NCBI RefSeq assembly: GCF_963678795.1
Contig: NZ_OY787453.1
Coordinates: forward strand, 1,488,001-1,552,000
From: an uncultured Methanoregula sp.
Lineage (GTDB): Archaea; Halobacteriota; Methanomicrobia; Methanomicrobiales; Methanospirillaceae
DNA: 64,000 nucleotides
Reading direction: 5' to 3'
Below are positions 27,105 through 36,511 of the stretch, one piece after another. The notes under the pieces were generated by a model that saw only the letters and a list, made by a program, of their open reading frames with translations, searched no databases and was not told where the DNA came from. Both the position numbers and the translations under genes were made by a program. Position 1 is the stretch's first letter. Each line of letters begins with the position of its first letter.

Positions 27105-28114
27105 TTTGCTCTGTAGAAATCATTTTCTTGATAATGAAAAAGAGTCAAAATCGACCGAAAGATCTAAGGTACGGTGTCTCCTCATATTGTTATGTTCAGT
27201 AACGATAAGGAGACAATAAAGAAATCGTCAGGCCGGTTTATCCGTTTTATCAAACATGCATTTTCAATAGTACAATCTTCCAGGATTTCCCCGTATTCCT
27301 GCAAATATTCGAGGAGAGATTACACCCAGCATCAACTTCTGACGTTACTTCTCTTCAAAGAATACCGGAAAGAAGATTATCGTACAGTCATATGGAACCT
27401 CGAAGAGATGGATCGTATCCGAGCAGTACTCGGGCTTACAACTATCCCTCACTTCACAACGCTCCAAAAATTTCTCTGTCGTATCAAATCCTTGTACTTC
27501 GATCTTCTCTTCAAAAATACTCTGAAATTATTCTACTCAGAGGACGGTACAATCTCTATCACAGCCATCGATTCGTCCGGGTTCACCAGCGGATATTCCA
27601 GTCACTATTACTCCGTAAGAACCGGAAAAATCCGGAAACATTTCCTAAAAACTTCGATTGCTGTCGATACTGATCAGCAGGTAATTACTGGATTCACGAT
27701 ATCGAAAAGCCGGGTCCACGATTCTCAACATGCTTTCATTCTTCTCAAGAGATGCCACAAATCTCGGAGATCGGAGTGTTATCTCATGGACAGAGGATAC
27801 GATTCTGAAAAAATGCACCGAATGATCCGGGAATCTCTGAATGCTGATTCGGTTATTCCTACCAGAATCTGGAAAAATACCGAACATGTCTGGGGAAAAT
27901 ATCGTAAAGAAATGACCGACAATTTTGATTCAACCCGTTACCGAAAACGGTTCCTGGTTGAAACCAAGTTCTCGGTTCTCAAACGAAGGTTCGGGGCTGA
28001 CCTGAAATCTCGATTATTTCAGATTCAGAAGAAGGAAATCTCTTGCAAAATCATTCTCGCTAACCTTGACAGGTTCATACAATTTGTTTGGATTGAGGTT
28101 TTCTACAGAGCAGA
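27105..28114 (+). mobile_element. Complete 1,010-bp insertion sequence (IS4/IS5-like)
   Basis: Terminal inverted repeats TTTGCTCTGTAGAAA (27105-27119) and TTTCTACAGAGCAGA (28100-28114) match at 14 of 15 positions. They flank a single DDE transposase gene whose frame runs through the right repeat. Flanking AAAA on both sides could be a 4-bp target duplication but is ambiguous. The insertion sits 25 bp upstream of the Ser/Thr kinase ATG. Copies or relatives of its ends occur at 15352, 15521, 15965 and 45325, and an eroded internal fragment at 23219. Confidence 0.88.
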
Positions 28115-28139
28115 AAAATTCAATAGCAATCAAATATAA
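27192..28139 (+). CDS. DDE transposase (IS4/IS5-type)
   Basis: About 315 residues from ATG 27192 (a GTG at 27174 would add six). An N-terminal helical DNA-binding region (about 30-110) precedes the catalytic RNase H-like core: AIDSSGF (first Asp), [12 protein letters not shown] (second Asp in the DRGYDS signature) and [17 protein letters not shown] (catalytic Glu, Y-x2-R/K-like), so all three acidic residues appear present. The frame reads through the right terminal repeat and stops at 28137-28139, 25 bp beyond the element, where its TAA overlaps the kinase ATG. It therefore looks intact and potentially active. Confidence 0.88.
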   Translation: MFSNDKETIKKSSGRFIRFIKHAFSIVQSSRISPYSCKYSRRDYTQHQLLTLLLFKEYRKEDYRTVIWNLEEMDRIRAVLGLTTIPHFTTLQKFLCRIKSLYFDLLFKNTLKLFYSEDGTISITAIDSSGFTSGYSSHYYSVRTGKIRKHFLKTSIAVDTDQQVITGFTISKSRVHDSQHAFILLKRCHKSRRSECYLMDRGYDSEKMHRMIRESLNADSVIPTRIWKNTEHVWGKYRKEMTDNFDSTRYRKRFLVETKFSVLKRRFGADLKSRLFQIQKKEISCKIILANLDRFIQFVWIEVFYRAEKFNSNQI

Positions 28140-29683
28140 TGTCGTCATCCATGGATCCGATCGACGAGCCTCTTATTCCCAATTTTGTTGATCCGGCCAC
28201 AGAAAACTTCTTAAAAATGGGGTTCGATTTTATCAAGCTGGGAAAATACCATGAAGCAATCATGTGTTTTTCCAATGCAAAAAATTCCAATAAAAAAAAT
28301 ATTGACGCATGGCTGAACCTGGGAATCACCACGTCGGTTCTCAAGAAGGGTGAAGGGATCCAGTCCTTCAAGGAATCCTTCAACTGCGGTTTTGGCAGGA
28401 CGAATTACATCAAGGAACGGTTCGATACATTACTGGAATTCTATAAAAAATACAATAAGAACATCTCGCATGTGAAAGATGATTTCGAGATGGCAAAATC
28501 CCAGATCGACGAGACAAAAATAATACCGGCAATTCTCACGTTTGTAAAAAATATCCTGCCTGCCGATAAGCCCACGATCTCCCGGCCGGGCCGGCACGAC
28601 CCCTTCTTTCCCGACGAACTGGCGCTGGAATATCCCACGCATAAATTCATCAACGAAGGCGGGACTGCCCGGGTATACAAATGCAAACGGAAGAAGGATG
28701 ATCTCTTCGTGGCAATTAAACTGCCAAAAGAATTTGACCGGAAAAATTCAAAAAAATTCATCGACGAGATTGCGACCTGGCGGGACCTGGAGCATAAAAA
28801 CATCGTCCAGATCTTTGATTATTCAGCAAACCCGGCATACATTGTAATGGAATTCTTCCCCCAGTCATTAAGCCAGATTGACACACCGATGCCGACAAAT
28901 GACGCCCTGAAGATGATCATAAAAATTACCGATGCCCTCTCCTATGCCCATAAGAAGGGAATAATCCATAATGATATCAAGCCGGCGAATATCCTGCTCT
29001 CAAAAGAGTATGAACCAAAACTGGCCGACTGGGGACTGGGACGGCACCCGGGATTATCCACCTCGAATTTTTCTTCCGACAGCAGTTATACGCCGTTATA
29101 TGCAGCTCCGGAACAGCTCCGGTCTGAAGAGACGGATGTCCGGACCGATATCTGGCAGGTCGGCGTTGTCCTGTACGAACTGGTTACCGGACAGCATCCC
29201 TTTGACGAGGGGGATACGAGACCCATGGGGAAAAACATTCTCTCACACGAGCCTATCGATCTCCCGTCATCCATCAACCCGAACCTGAAACGCGTTGACA
29301 TGGTTCTTTTAAACTGCCTGCAGAAAGAGAAGAGCAAGCGGTATAATTCTGTTGATGAACTTTCCCGGGATATCGAGAACCTGCTGCTTGAAGATTTTAC
29401 CACGAAAGCAACAACGTCCTCGGTGTCACCTTATGTCCGGCTGAAGGCTCTCTTTGAGCTCATCCGGCTCTATACCCGGAAAAACCGGTATGATGATGTT
29501 CTTGCAAATCTCGCAGAGATCCAGAATTTTTCCCCGGATGAGGAGATCCGGGTCATGCTGGATAACGAGATTGAAGCGGTAAAGTTTCACCAGGCACACC
29601 AGATCTCCTTAGAGGAACGGCAGCCGGAGATCGAGAAACTTTTCAAGAACCTTCTTAAAAAACATATCATTGAGACCTCGTAA
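28139..29683 (+). CDS. TPR-containing eukaryotic-type Ser/Thr protein kinase
   Basis: A 514-residue soluble Hanks-type kinase. N-terminal TPR-like helices (about 22-90) contain KLGKYHEAIMCFSNAK. The kinase domain (about 165-420) has a Gly-rich loop (NEGGTARVYKC), Lys194 in VAIKLP, the catalytic loop IIHNDIKPAN with Asp279 (HND instead of HRD), and DWG at 297-299 in place of DFG with the metal-binding Asp kept, then YAAPEQ and DIWQVGVVLYEL. All catalytic residues are present, so it should be active. A helical C-terminal tail (425-514) may bind partners. The IS inserted immediately upstream has probably replaced its native promoter. It converges with the minus-strand cluster and abuts the single-pass protein gene by 7 bp. 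Confidence 0.92.
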   Translation: MSSSMDPIDEPLIPNFVDPATENFLKMGFDFIKLGKYHEAIMCFSNAKNSNKKNIDAWLNLGITTSVLKKGEGIQSFKESFNCGFGRTNYIKERFDTLLEFYKKYNKNISHVKDDFEMAKSQIDETKIIPAILTFVKNILPADKPTISRPGRHDPFFPDELALEYPTHKFINEGGTARVYKCKRKKDDLFVAIKLPKEFDRKNSKKFIDEIATWRDLEHKNIVQIFDYSANPAYIVMEFFPQSLSQIDTPMPTNDALKMIIKITDALSYAHKKGIIHNDIKPANILLSKEYEPKLADWGLGRHPGLSTSNFSSDSSYTPLYAAPEQLRSEETDVRTDIWQVGVVLYELVTGQHPFDEGDTRPMGKNILSHEPIDLPSSINPNLKRVDMVLLNCLQKEKSKRYNSVDELSRDIENLLLEDFTTKATTSSVSPYVRLKALFELIRLYTRKNRYDDVLANLAEIQNFSPDEEIRVMLDNEIEAVKFHQAHQISLEERQPEIEKLFKNLLKKHIIETS

Positions 29684-29690
29684 GGTCTGC

Positions 29691-31319
29691 TCATCTCATA
29701 CTTTTTCCATACACGGGATCGCGGGAAAGATTCTGGATTCCCTGGGCCGGGGTTATTGCCGGGCTGACAGTCTCGTTCAATGCCGGTGTTGTCTGGTTTC
29801 CGGTCTCGTTTGCTGCCGGGCTGCCACTCATGCCCGTTCCGGCCAGGCCCGTAAACCAAAAAAGGATAAGTCCAGCTATGGCAATGCACACAACGAGTAC
29901 AATCAGGAGTAACGTTGTATTCCGGTTACCGGGTTGCGTGGTTGTGGCTGAAGGCCCGGGAGATGGCATGAGAGGACGGCCATACATGTCCTGAACCTGG
30001 TTCATTTTTTTAATACTGAACTGCCGTTCCTGGTATTGCCGGAGTATCGATAAGTACACCGGGTTCCCTTTCTTCTCCTTCTCAAAACCCGAATCAAAAA
30101 TATCTTCTATAAAATCAAGGACCAGGTCCTGTTCCATACGATGAAGATGTACACCCCCGGTTACAACCTGCAGTTTCCGGTCATTGAATGACGGGTTAGT
30201 GATAACAGATCGCAGCAACGGGAGGTTTTGGGTCCTGATGCAGGAATCGACCAGGTCTTGCAGGAAATAATCTTCAGGTCTTTCCAGTGAGACCAGGAAT
30301 GGCAAAACTGAATCTTTTAATCCGTCATCTCCCCCGGTATAACAGGCTTTTAAGAGTTCCCGGTCTTCCACAGACAGGTTCTTTGCCTGTTCAATAATGT
30401 GACGGGCAATGAGCGCAAGGGATTCTTTACTGATACCCTGAAGTGTCTTGTTGTACCGGAAAATTTTCCCTGAAATCCGGTACAGCTGCGCAGGGTCACC
30501 CGGGAATAAATCCAGGATATCCTGTGTTGTTGCCGGGTCTGTTCTGATGATGGTATCCAGGATATCAGAATCGATAAGGTAGTTTTTTATCACCCGTGAA
30601 AAGGAGGATTTGTCCCGGAAATCAATATTCTTTAAGGCATTCCGCTGCTTGTCATAGATTGCAGAAACCGCCTGGAACAGGAGCTGGCTCTTTTGAAAAC
30701 CCGGCTGGATCTTCTCCTCGCCGTTGTCCAGGATTTCAAGATCCATCCCGGTGACATTTGGGGAGATGAGTACATCTTCATCAAAGGGATACTGGGCAAT
30801 AGAAATTTTATAGCCGGGGATGTTCTTCCGGCTGAATGCTTCAATAATCTTCTTTGCAGCCCCAAACGAGAGGGATAAATCCACGATCTTTAGTTTAACA
30901 GGTTCGCGGATCAGGACTTTACCCGTGATTGCCGGGAGAGCGGAGAGTGCAATGCCCTGCTCCCGTACGGGCAGGTCCCCCTCTTTTAAAAGACCAAGCA
31001 CCTGGTAATGGATCTGCTTCAGGTTCTCGACCTGCGCTCTCGCATCGTTATAGAACCGGTTGATGAAATCTCCCTGGAGTGAAAATTCAGGAAGGCTGTA
31101 TCGTTTGATAAAAATCGCACGCTCTTCCCTGCCGCCGACGATCCGTACGATCAGCCGGGTACCGAGCAGGATTGCCTTCTCCTCTGCCTCGCAATAAAAG
31201 AGAATCCTTTTCTTATCCAGCTGGTGTGCCAGTTCATTGTATTCCGGCAGGTCACCGGCCAGTTGCTCGCCATTGGTTGAACAGACCGAGAAATCAGAAC
31301 TCGAACCTGGCAACTTCAC
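29691..31319 (-). CDS. Single-pass membrane protein of unknown function
   Basis: A 542-residue protein, not recognised. Residues 1-440 are cytosolic and mainly helical after a mixed N-terminal domain (35-220). One membrane helix (about 467-490) is followed by a 50-residue outside tail with four N-glycosylation sequons (NET, NQT, NET, NLS). The GTG start at 31319 overlaps the upstream GTPase gene by 26 bp and follows GGAGGT by only three bases; TTG at 31313 is an alternative with better spacing. The overlap suggests obligate co-expression and a physical complex with the membrane GTPase. It may be a scaffold or effector of the kinase-linked cluster (inference). Confidence 0.7.
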   Translation of the reverse strand: MKLPGSSSDFSVCSTNGEQLAGDLPEYNELAHQLDKKRILFYCEAEEKAILLGTRLIVRIVGGREERAIFIKRYSLPEFSLQGDFINRFYNDARAQVENLKQIHYQVLGLLKEGDLPVREQGIALSALPAITGKVLIREPVKLKIVDLSLSFGAAKKIIEAFSRKNIPGYKISIAQYPFDEDVLISPNVTGMDLEILDNGEEKIQPGFQKSQLLFQAVSAIYDKQRNALKNIDFRDKSSFSRVIKNYLIDSDILDTIIRTDPATTQDILDLFPGDPAQLYRISGKIFRYNKTLQGISKESLALIARHIIEQAKNLSVEDRELLKACYTGGDDGLKDSVLPFLVSLERPEDYFLQDLVDSCIRTQNLPLLRSVITNPSFNDRKLQVVTGGVHLHRMEQDLVLDFIEDIFDSGFEKEKKGNPVYLSILRQYQERQFSIKKMNQVQDMYGRPLMPSPGPSATTTQPGNRNTTLLLIVLVVCIAIAGLILFWFTGLAGTGMSGSPAANETGNQTTPALNETVSPAITPAQGIQNLSRDPVYGKSMR

Positions 31320-32775
31320 CGAACCTCCAGGGGAAGATCTGGGTGATCACATTCTGCTGGTCGTGACTGCTCATGGGATTGACACTGACGGCAAAGAAGA
31401 AAACGGGTGTGGAACCCGCTTTGTTCTCAATTGCCTGGAAGGTTGTGATCGTGCGCAGGTAATTGAAGATGTCAGATTCAACTTCTTCTGCCTGGGGGGA
31501 GTTTTCACTGACGGTATCCAGGGGTTTGATCTTATCTGTTTTTGTAACAACAAACGCATACTGTTTCTCGTCCCCGCAGTAATCCATGATCTTTGCATAG
31601 TACCCGAAAAGCCGGGTCAGTTCATCCCGGGAAGGACCGTCATCTTTTGCCACTTTATCGCCGTCGATCAGGAGGATGATCTTACCTGAACTGGTCAGCC
31701 GTTTGAAGATAAAGGACAATACAACGTCTTCGATGATGTCAGGGATGATATCCTGGTGGTTCTCCTTGATTGACTTGACGAACTTGATGAACCCGATATT
31801 CTCCGAGAGCGTGGCCTGGTCAATACCCAGGCTTTTGCCCAGTTTTGCGGTAATATCCGAATAATAGACCGGATCAATTTTCGAGGTCAGGTCATGCACC
31901 CATTCACCGGCATAATCCACAAGCGTAAGCTCGATGGATTCGAGCCCGGATTTTTTGCCCATTAACGTATAGATGCCCACCATATCGGTAACATTTGACC
32001 GGAGGGGCTCGTTCTTCTCTATCTGGCCCAGGTAATAATCCGAGCTGAAAAACTTCTCTTCTTTCCGGTCGCCGCAGAAGATCACTTCTTTCAAATGACC
32101 CTCAAAAAAGCCCACGAACTGTTTGTACATCCCGAGCATAAAGTAGGTTTTTCCGGACCTGCTGGGGCCAAACACGAAGACTTTGGATACGTTCAGGCCC
32201 CGGATCTTCCGGACAACGAGGATGTATAAGCCGGCGATAATGACGATGTTGAGGATATACGAGATGAACTCAAACCGGTCATGTGAATATCCCCCGATAA
32301 AACCGTTCATGAAGATGAGCAGTGCAAAATTGTAGAGGATGACAAAGAGCATCAGGGCTATGAATATGGTCAATGCGATCTTTACATAATCTGCAAAAAT
32401 TTCATGATGGTGATTGAAAAAATAATACCCGCAGACAATTCCGCCGATGACAAGGCCATAGAAGAAGAAATCCAGGTACAGGACATTCTGGAGCAGGGTA
32501 TAGGATATAACCAGGGGTACGAGGAAGACAAAGAAAAATAATCCCCTTGTTTTTGTGCTCTCGTCATAATAGAGACCAATGGACCCAACCAGCAGAAAAC
32601 CAATAATGATCGAGACTGCCGGGTAAAAAACCATGCCCGGCAGGTCGGTATTCACACCGGCATTGATCGTCCTGGCATTTATCAGAAAACAAAAGATTGA
32701 GAGGACCAGGCTTGCGATTATTGATAATTTAAAATATAGTTTTTGCTTTCTTTCATTCACTCTCACAACTATCAC
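31294..32775 (-). CDS. Polytopic membrane protein with GTPase domain
   Basis: A 493-residue protein. The first 190 residues hold six to seven membrane helices (about 15-33, 48-68, 79-98, 102-120, 130-155, 170-188). The cytosolic remainder is a P-loop NTPase with G1 GPSRSGKT (203-210), a G3-like DYAG (287-290), G4 TKTD (411-414) and a possible G5 AVSVN, so it is a GTPase, plausibly of the TRAFAC class seen in multi-gene conflict and signalling systems. Lys and Thr of G1 and Asp of G4 are present, so nucleotide binding is likely. No named family is recognised. It overlaps the single-pass protein gene downstream by 26 bp and lies after the Kef-type antiporter gene on the same strand. Confidence 0.8.
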   Translation of the reverse strand: MIVVRVNERKQKLYFKLSIIASLVLSIFCFLINARTINAGVNTDLPGMVFYPAVSIIIGFLLVGSIGLYYDESTKTRGLFFFVFLVPLVISYTLLQNVLYLDFFFYGLVIGGIVCGYYFFNHHHEIFADYVKIALTIFIALMLFVILYNFALLIFMNGFIGGYSHDRFEFISYILNIVIIAGLYILVVRKIRGLNVSKVFVFGPSRSGKTYFMLGMYKQFVGFFEGHLKEVIFCGDRKEEKFFSSDYYLGQIEKNEPLRSNVTDMVGIYTLMGKKSGLESIELTLVDYAGEWVHDLTSKIDPVYYSDITAKLGKSLGIDQATLSENIGFIKFVKSIKENHQDIIPDIIEDVVLSFIFKRLTSSGKIILLIDGDKVAKDDGPSRDELTRLFGYYAKIMDYCGDEKQYAFVVTKTDKIKPLDTVSENSPQAEEVESDIFNYLRTITTFQAIENKAGSTPVFFFAVSVNPMSSHDQQNVITQIFPWRFGEVARFEF

Positions 32776-32841
32776 CAGGTTATAAATTTATTGCAAAATA
32801 ACGACTATCTGGTTCACAGGGTAGCATATTCTTTTTGATTC

Positions 32842-34830
32842 TTATTTAAGATTTTGGACCTGTTCAATAAACCGGCTGATATCCTTTGCATTGCCATGAA
32901 CAATGACAAGATCATGCTCTTCAAATTTTTCATCTCCCGGCGGATTGGTAAGAACGTTATTTTTCCTTCGTATGGCAAGAATCGTGATATGGTAATCCTG
33001 GCGGATAGCGGATTCGGAGAGGGTTTTTTCGATAAAGTGCGATCCCTCCGGCAGTCGCACCGATGCAATGGTAATTTCCGGGTTATTGATTTTCATCTCC
33101 TCATACGACAGGTCCGGGATAGGAAAATCCCTCAGCATAACGTAGGCATTTTTCCGGATCTCTTCAATGAAAGTCTCGATCTCCTTTTTCGGGATAAGGT
33201 ACCGGGTCAGGATCCGGGTAAACAGTTCAATGGATGTCTCGAACTGTTCTGAGACAACTTCGTCTGCCCCCAGTTTGTACAGCTCGTTCACGTCCCCGAG
33301 ATACCGGGTCCGGGCAATGATATGGATACCGGGATTCATGAGCCGGGCATGCTTCACAATAAGGCCGATTGCTACCGGGTCGGAGATCACGATGAGGATG
33401 ATCCGGGCAGATGCAATATGGGCATGCTTGAGCACATCTTCATCAGTGGCATCCCCGAAAAATATCGGCTCTCCTTTCTCCTTCTCCGCTTTGACCGTCT
33501 CGGCATTCATCTCGATGATGGTATACGGGATTGCGGACAACCGGGCGGTTTTGGCAACATTCTGGCCGTTCAGCCCGTAGCCAACGATAATGATATGGTC
33601 CGTGAGCTCGTGGGGCTTGTCCGGGCGGATGGCTTCCTCCGGTTCCGGCAATTGTCGTTTCAGGACTTTTTTGTCTGACAGGGTGTCGATAATACGGGGG
33701 GCTGCACTTATCATGAATGGCGTGCAGGCCATGGTTATCAAAGAGACGCTCAGGAACAACTGGTAGGTCTCATCCGAGATAAGAGAGTACTGGAGGCCGG
33801 TCTGGGAAAGGACAAACGAGAATTCCCCGATCTGGGCCATGGCAAAACCGATCAGGAGAACCGTCCGGACGGGAAGACCCAGGACCAGGGCAGAGATGCT
33901 TCCCGTACCAAATTTTATGATGATGATACCGAGGACAATGATGATGATTACAATCGTATTGCTGATAAAAAAATGAACATTGAGAAGCATCCCGATAGAG
34001 ATGAAGAAGAAACTGGTAAATACATCCCGGAACGGGATGATATCTGATAATGCTTCCAGGTTGAATTCCGATTCAGCTATGATGAGGCCGGCAAAAAAAG
34101 CACCCAGTGCCAGCGAGAGGCCGGCATTCGATGTCAGGTACGCGATGGCAACGCAGATGCCGAGAATGCAGAACAAAAACAACTCTTTACTGCGGAATTT
34201 GGCTGCTTCAAAGAGGATCCTCGGGACAATCCACCGGGCCGAGATAAAGACAACCACGATGAACAGGCAGCCCTGCAGGAGAAGAACCGGGAGGGAATTT
34301 GCCGGTCCGCTCCCGGTCCCGGATAATACCGGGATGAGGAGCATCATCGGGATCGTTACCAGGTCCTGGAAGATGAGGATGGCGAGCGTATTTTTACCAT
34401 AGGGGCTGTCGATCTCTCCCCGCTGCTGGAGGAGTTTTATCACGATAGCCGTACTTGACAGCGAGATTAAAAAACCGATAAAAACTGCCTCGCCGAAACT
34501 GCGCCCGAGGAATGTCAGGAGAATATACACCGCAGCAATGGTTGTGAGGACCTGTACAAGGCCGCCGATTATTACGGCTTTTTTTACCCGGATAAGGTTC
34601 TTGAAGGAAAATTCAAGGCCGATGGTGAAGAGTAACAATGCCACCCCGATCTCGGCAAATGTATTCACCTGGTCAACGTCGGTTATGAATGCCAGGCCGA
34701 ATGGTCCGGCAACTACGCCGGTGATGAGAAAGCCGACCATGGTGGGGACACGAAGATACGAGCAGACAAAGAGGACAAGGATCGATAATACGAATATTAT
34801 CAGGAGATTGACGAGAAAATACGTGTCCAT
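32842..34830 (-). CDS. CPA2/Kef-type cation:proton antiporter with RCK-N and RCK-C domains
   Basis: A 662-residue secondary transporter for K+ or Na+ against H+. About 12 membrane helices occupy residues 1-375, with the CPA2 signature (GVALLLFTIGLEF, LSSTAIVIKLL, FQDLVTIP). A Rossmann RCK/TrkA-N domain (about 395-515) starts IIIVGYGLNGQNVA and likely binds nucleotide. A RCK/TrkA-C domain (about 570-660) ends the protein. Some RCK-C domains of Ktr and CpaA proteins are established c-di-AMP receptors, notable since a diadenylate cyclase is encoded 1.7 kb upstream. ATG 34830 has AAGGAT at 6 bp; the TTG at 34845 lies upstream of that site. Confidence 0.93.
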   Translation of the reverse strand: MDTYFLVNLLIIFVLSILVLFVCSYLRVPTMVGFLITGVVAGPFGLAFITDVDQVNTFAEIGVALLLFTIGLEFSFKNLIRVKKAVIIGGLVQVLTTIAAVYILLTFLGRSFGEAVFIGFLISLSSTAIVIKLLQQRGEIDSPYGKNTLAILIFQDLVTIPMMLLIPVLSGTGSGPANSLPVLLLQGCLFIVVVFISARWIVPRILFEAAKFRSKELFLFCILGICVAIAYLTSNAGLSLALGAFFAGLIIAESEFNLEALSDIIPFRDVFTSFFFISIGMLLNVHFFISNTIVIIIIVLGIIIIKFGTGSISALVLGLPVRTVLLIGFAMAQIGEFSFVLSQTGLQYSLISDETYQLFLSVSLITMACTPFMISAAPRIIDTLSDKKVLKRQLPEPEEAIRPDKPHELTDHIIIVGYGLNGQNVAKTARLSAIPYTIIEMNAETVKAEKEKGEPIFFGDATDEDVLKHAHIASARIILIVISDPVAIGLIVKHARLMNPGIHIIARTRYLGDVNELYKLGADEVVSEQFETSIELFTRILTRYLIPKKEIETFIEEIRKNAYVMLRDFPIPDLSYEEMKINNPEITIASVRLPEGSHFIEKTLSESAIRQDYHITILAIRRKNNVLTNPPGDEKFEEHDLVIVHGNAKDISRFIEQVQNLK

Positions 34831-34965
34831 GTGAATATCCTTCAATTCATTTTATTCATTAAAAGAGTATTGTTCAATCTCCTTAAATTACTCTTCAGCA
34901 AGACGCATCAGCGGATAATAAGATGCAGGAAAAACATTCCTGTATGAGTTTCACGCATATGGCAG

Positions 34966-35057
34966 GACCGGGAGTTTTTTATTTGAAGTTACGGTTCTCC
35001 CGCGGGGATGCCACGCCGGGCGCGGTGGTCATCGAAACGGGACCGGGAGTTTTTTAG
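34966..35057. repeat. Direct repeat GACCGGGAGTTTTTTA
   Basis: GACCGGGAGTTTTTTA occurs at about 34966 and again at about 35041, 75 bp apart, in the 283-bp gap between the antiporter gene and the frameshifted gene. The second copy sits in a short inverted repeat (GGGA...TCCC). T-tracts could act as terminators on the plus strand; no gene there needs one. Confidence 0.4.
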
Positions 35058-35113
35058 TTCCCGTCATCATATCTCCAGACCGGATGTGATGCAGGGAAAA
35101 CCCCGGTTCCGGT

Positions 35114-36486
35114 TCACGTTTGTATAACGATTACCGGACCCATCGGGGGGATATTCTTCACGGTCAGGTGTTTTTCCTTCGCATACTGCATAAACAGGGT
35201 CTCAGCAAGTGACGGGTCCCGGTATTCATGCATTCCTGAAAATTCAACACAGTGCTTTAATGAAACCGACTGGCTGATCAAGAGTTTTTGTTCGATCTCA
35301 GGGTACAGGATCTCCCGGAGTTTCAGCAGTTTCTCGTCGGTTGTTTCCAGGTCGCAGATCCGTCCCAATTCAATGGATTTTGGATCAGATTCATTGAAGA
35401 ATTGTTTCTGGTTGTGTAAATCCAGAAACAGACCGATACACCGGATGAGATAAAATTGTTCAGCATCCTGTTGTCTGACCCGGGAATCCCGATATTCTCA
35501 AACCCGGTTGGTGAGGCAATGCAGAAGAACGCGTGGGGGTAATTTTTACAAGACTCAATAACCGCGGGATCCAGGTATGCAGGAATTTCCTTGAGTTCAA
35601 GGGGTTTGCTGTCGAACCCGTGTTCCCGGTAACGCTCAGCATGGGATACACAGATTGCGTAAAATATTACTGATTTTTTCCTCCACACCAGGCTTTTTTC
35701 CGTGAAAACTGCCATGAGATACTGGTTCTTTGGCAGGTTATCCGCGGGCCGGGCTCTCCGTTCATTTACCGGTTCCGTCTTTTGTGACAGGTTGCCGGCA
35801 TTATCCCCTTTTTCTATCTTATCGACAATAAATGACTGGCCGGATAAGGTGATGCAGTTCCTGCCGGATTTCAGGTTATGCTCAATCCGGCTGATAAAGT
35901 CAAATTCCCGCTGCCGGGCCAGGGACGCAGTTACAATAAACTCTCCGCCCCGGGATCCAAAGGCTGTCTCGAACTTTTCATCATACAGATCTCCCTGTTT
36001 TTTCAGGTATTGCCGGACAGGAGACCGGATCTCGTCATGGCCGAGCAGATGGCTCGTCAATTCTCTCAACAGCGTATAGCCGGTAAAAAAAGATGCCGTG
36101 GACTTGTCCCCAAAGATTAATTTCTGCCGCAGCTCCGTGGCAGAGAAATTATCCAGCATCACAAATTTTTTCAGCAACTCGCATACTTCAAGTTCTGCGT
36201 CAGAAAAAGATGCACTGGCCCCTTGTAAATCCTGCCCGTTTTTTTTGGCACAATACGATATTACCAGTAACGCCATCTGGAACCGGGCGTGCATCTCCTG
36301 GTCTACGCTGGTCTTGAAAAAACCGCACCGGCCATCTTTGTAATTTTTGTAATCTTCTTCAACCTGCCGGGATAATTCATCGATATGTTCACGGGATTCA
36401 CCGTTGCTTAAGAACGATGGCGTGAGCACCGGTACAGAGGATTTCAGTAATTTATTCAGGCAGACCCAGTCTTCTTTTTCGGTCAT
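35114..36486 (-). pseudogene. Unknown protein gene interrupted by a frameshift
   Basis: Coding signal starts at ATG 36486 and continues in frame to about 35470. From there the protein-like sequence (AEQFYLIRCIGLFLDLHNQK, then SIELGRICDLETTDEKLL) continues in another frame open from 35497 to the TGA at 35114. The first frame instead ends at 35323 with atypical residues. Joining the two gives about 455 residues, mostly helical, with no recognised domain. This is a one-base indel near 35440-35497: either a sequencing error or a recent mutation. It starts 25 bp after the diadenylate cyclase stop, so it was the next gene in the ESCRT-like operon. Confidence 0.65.
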
Positions 36487-36511
36487 AGAAATCTTCGGAT
36501 ATCAACACCTG

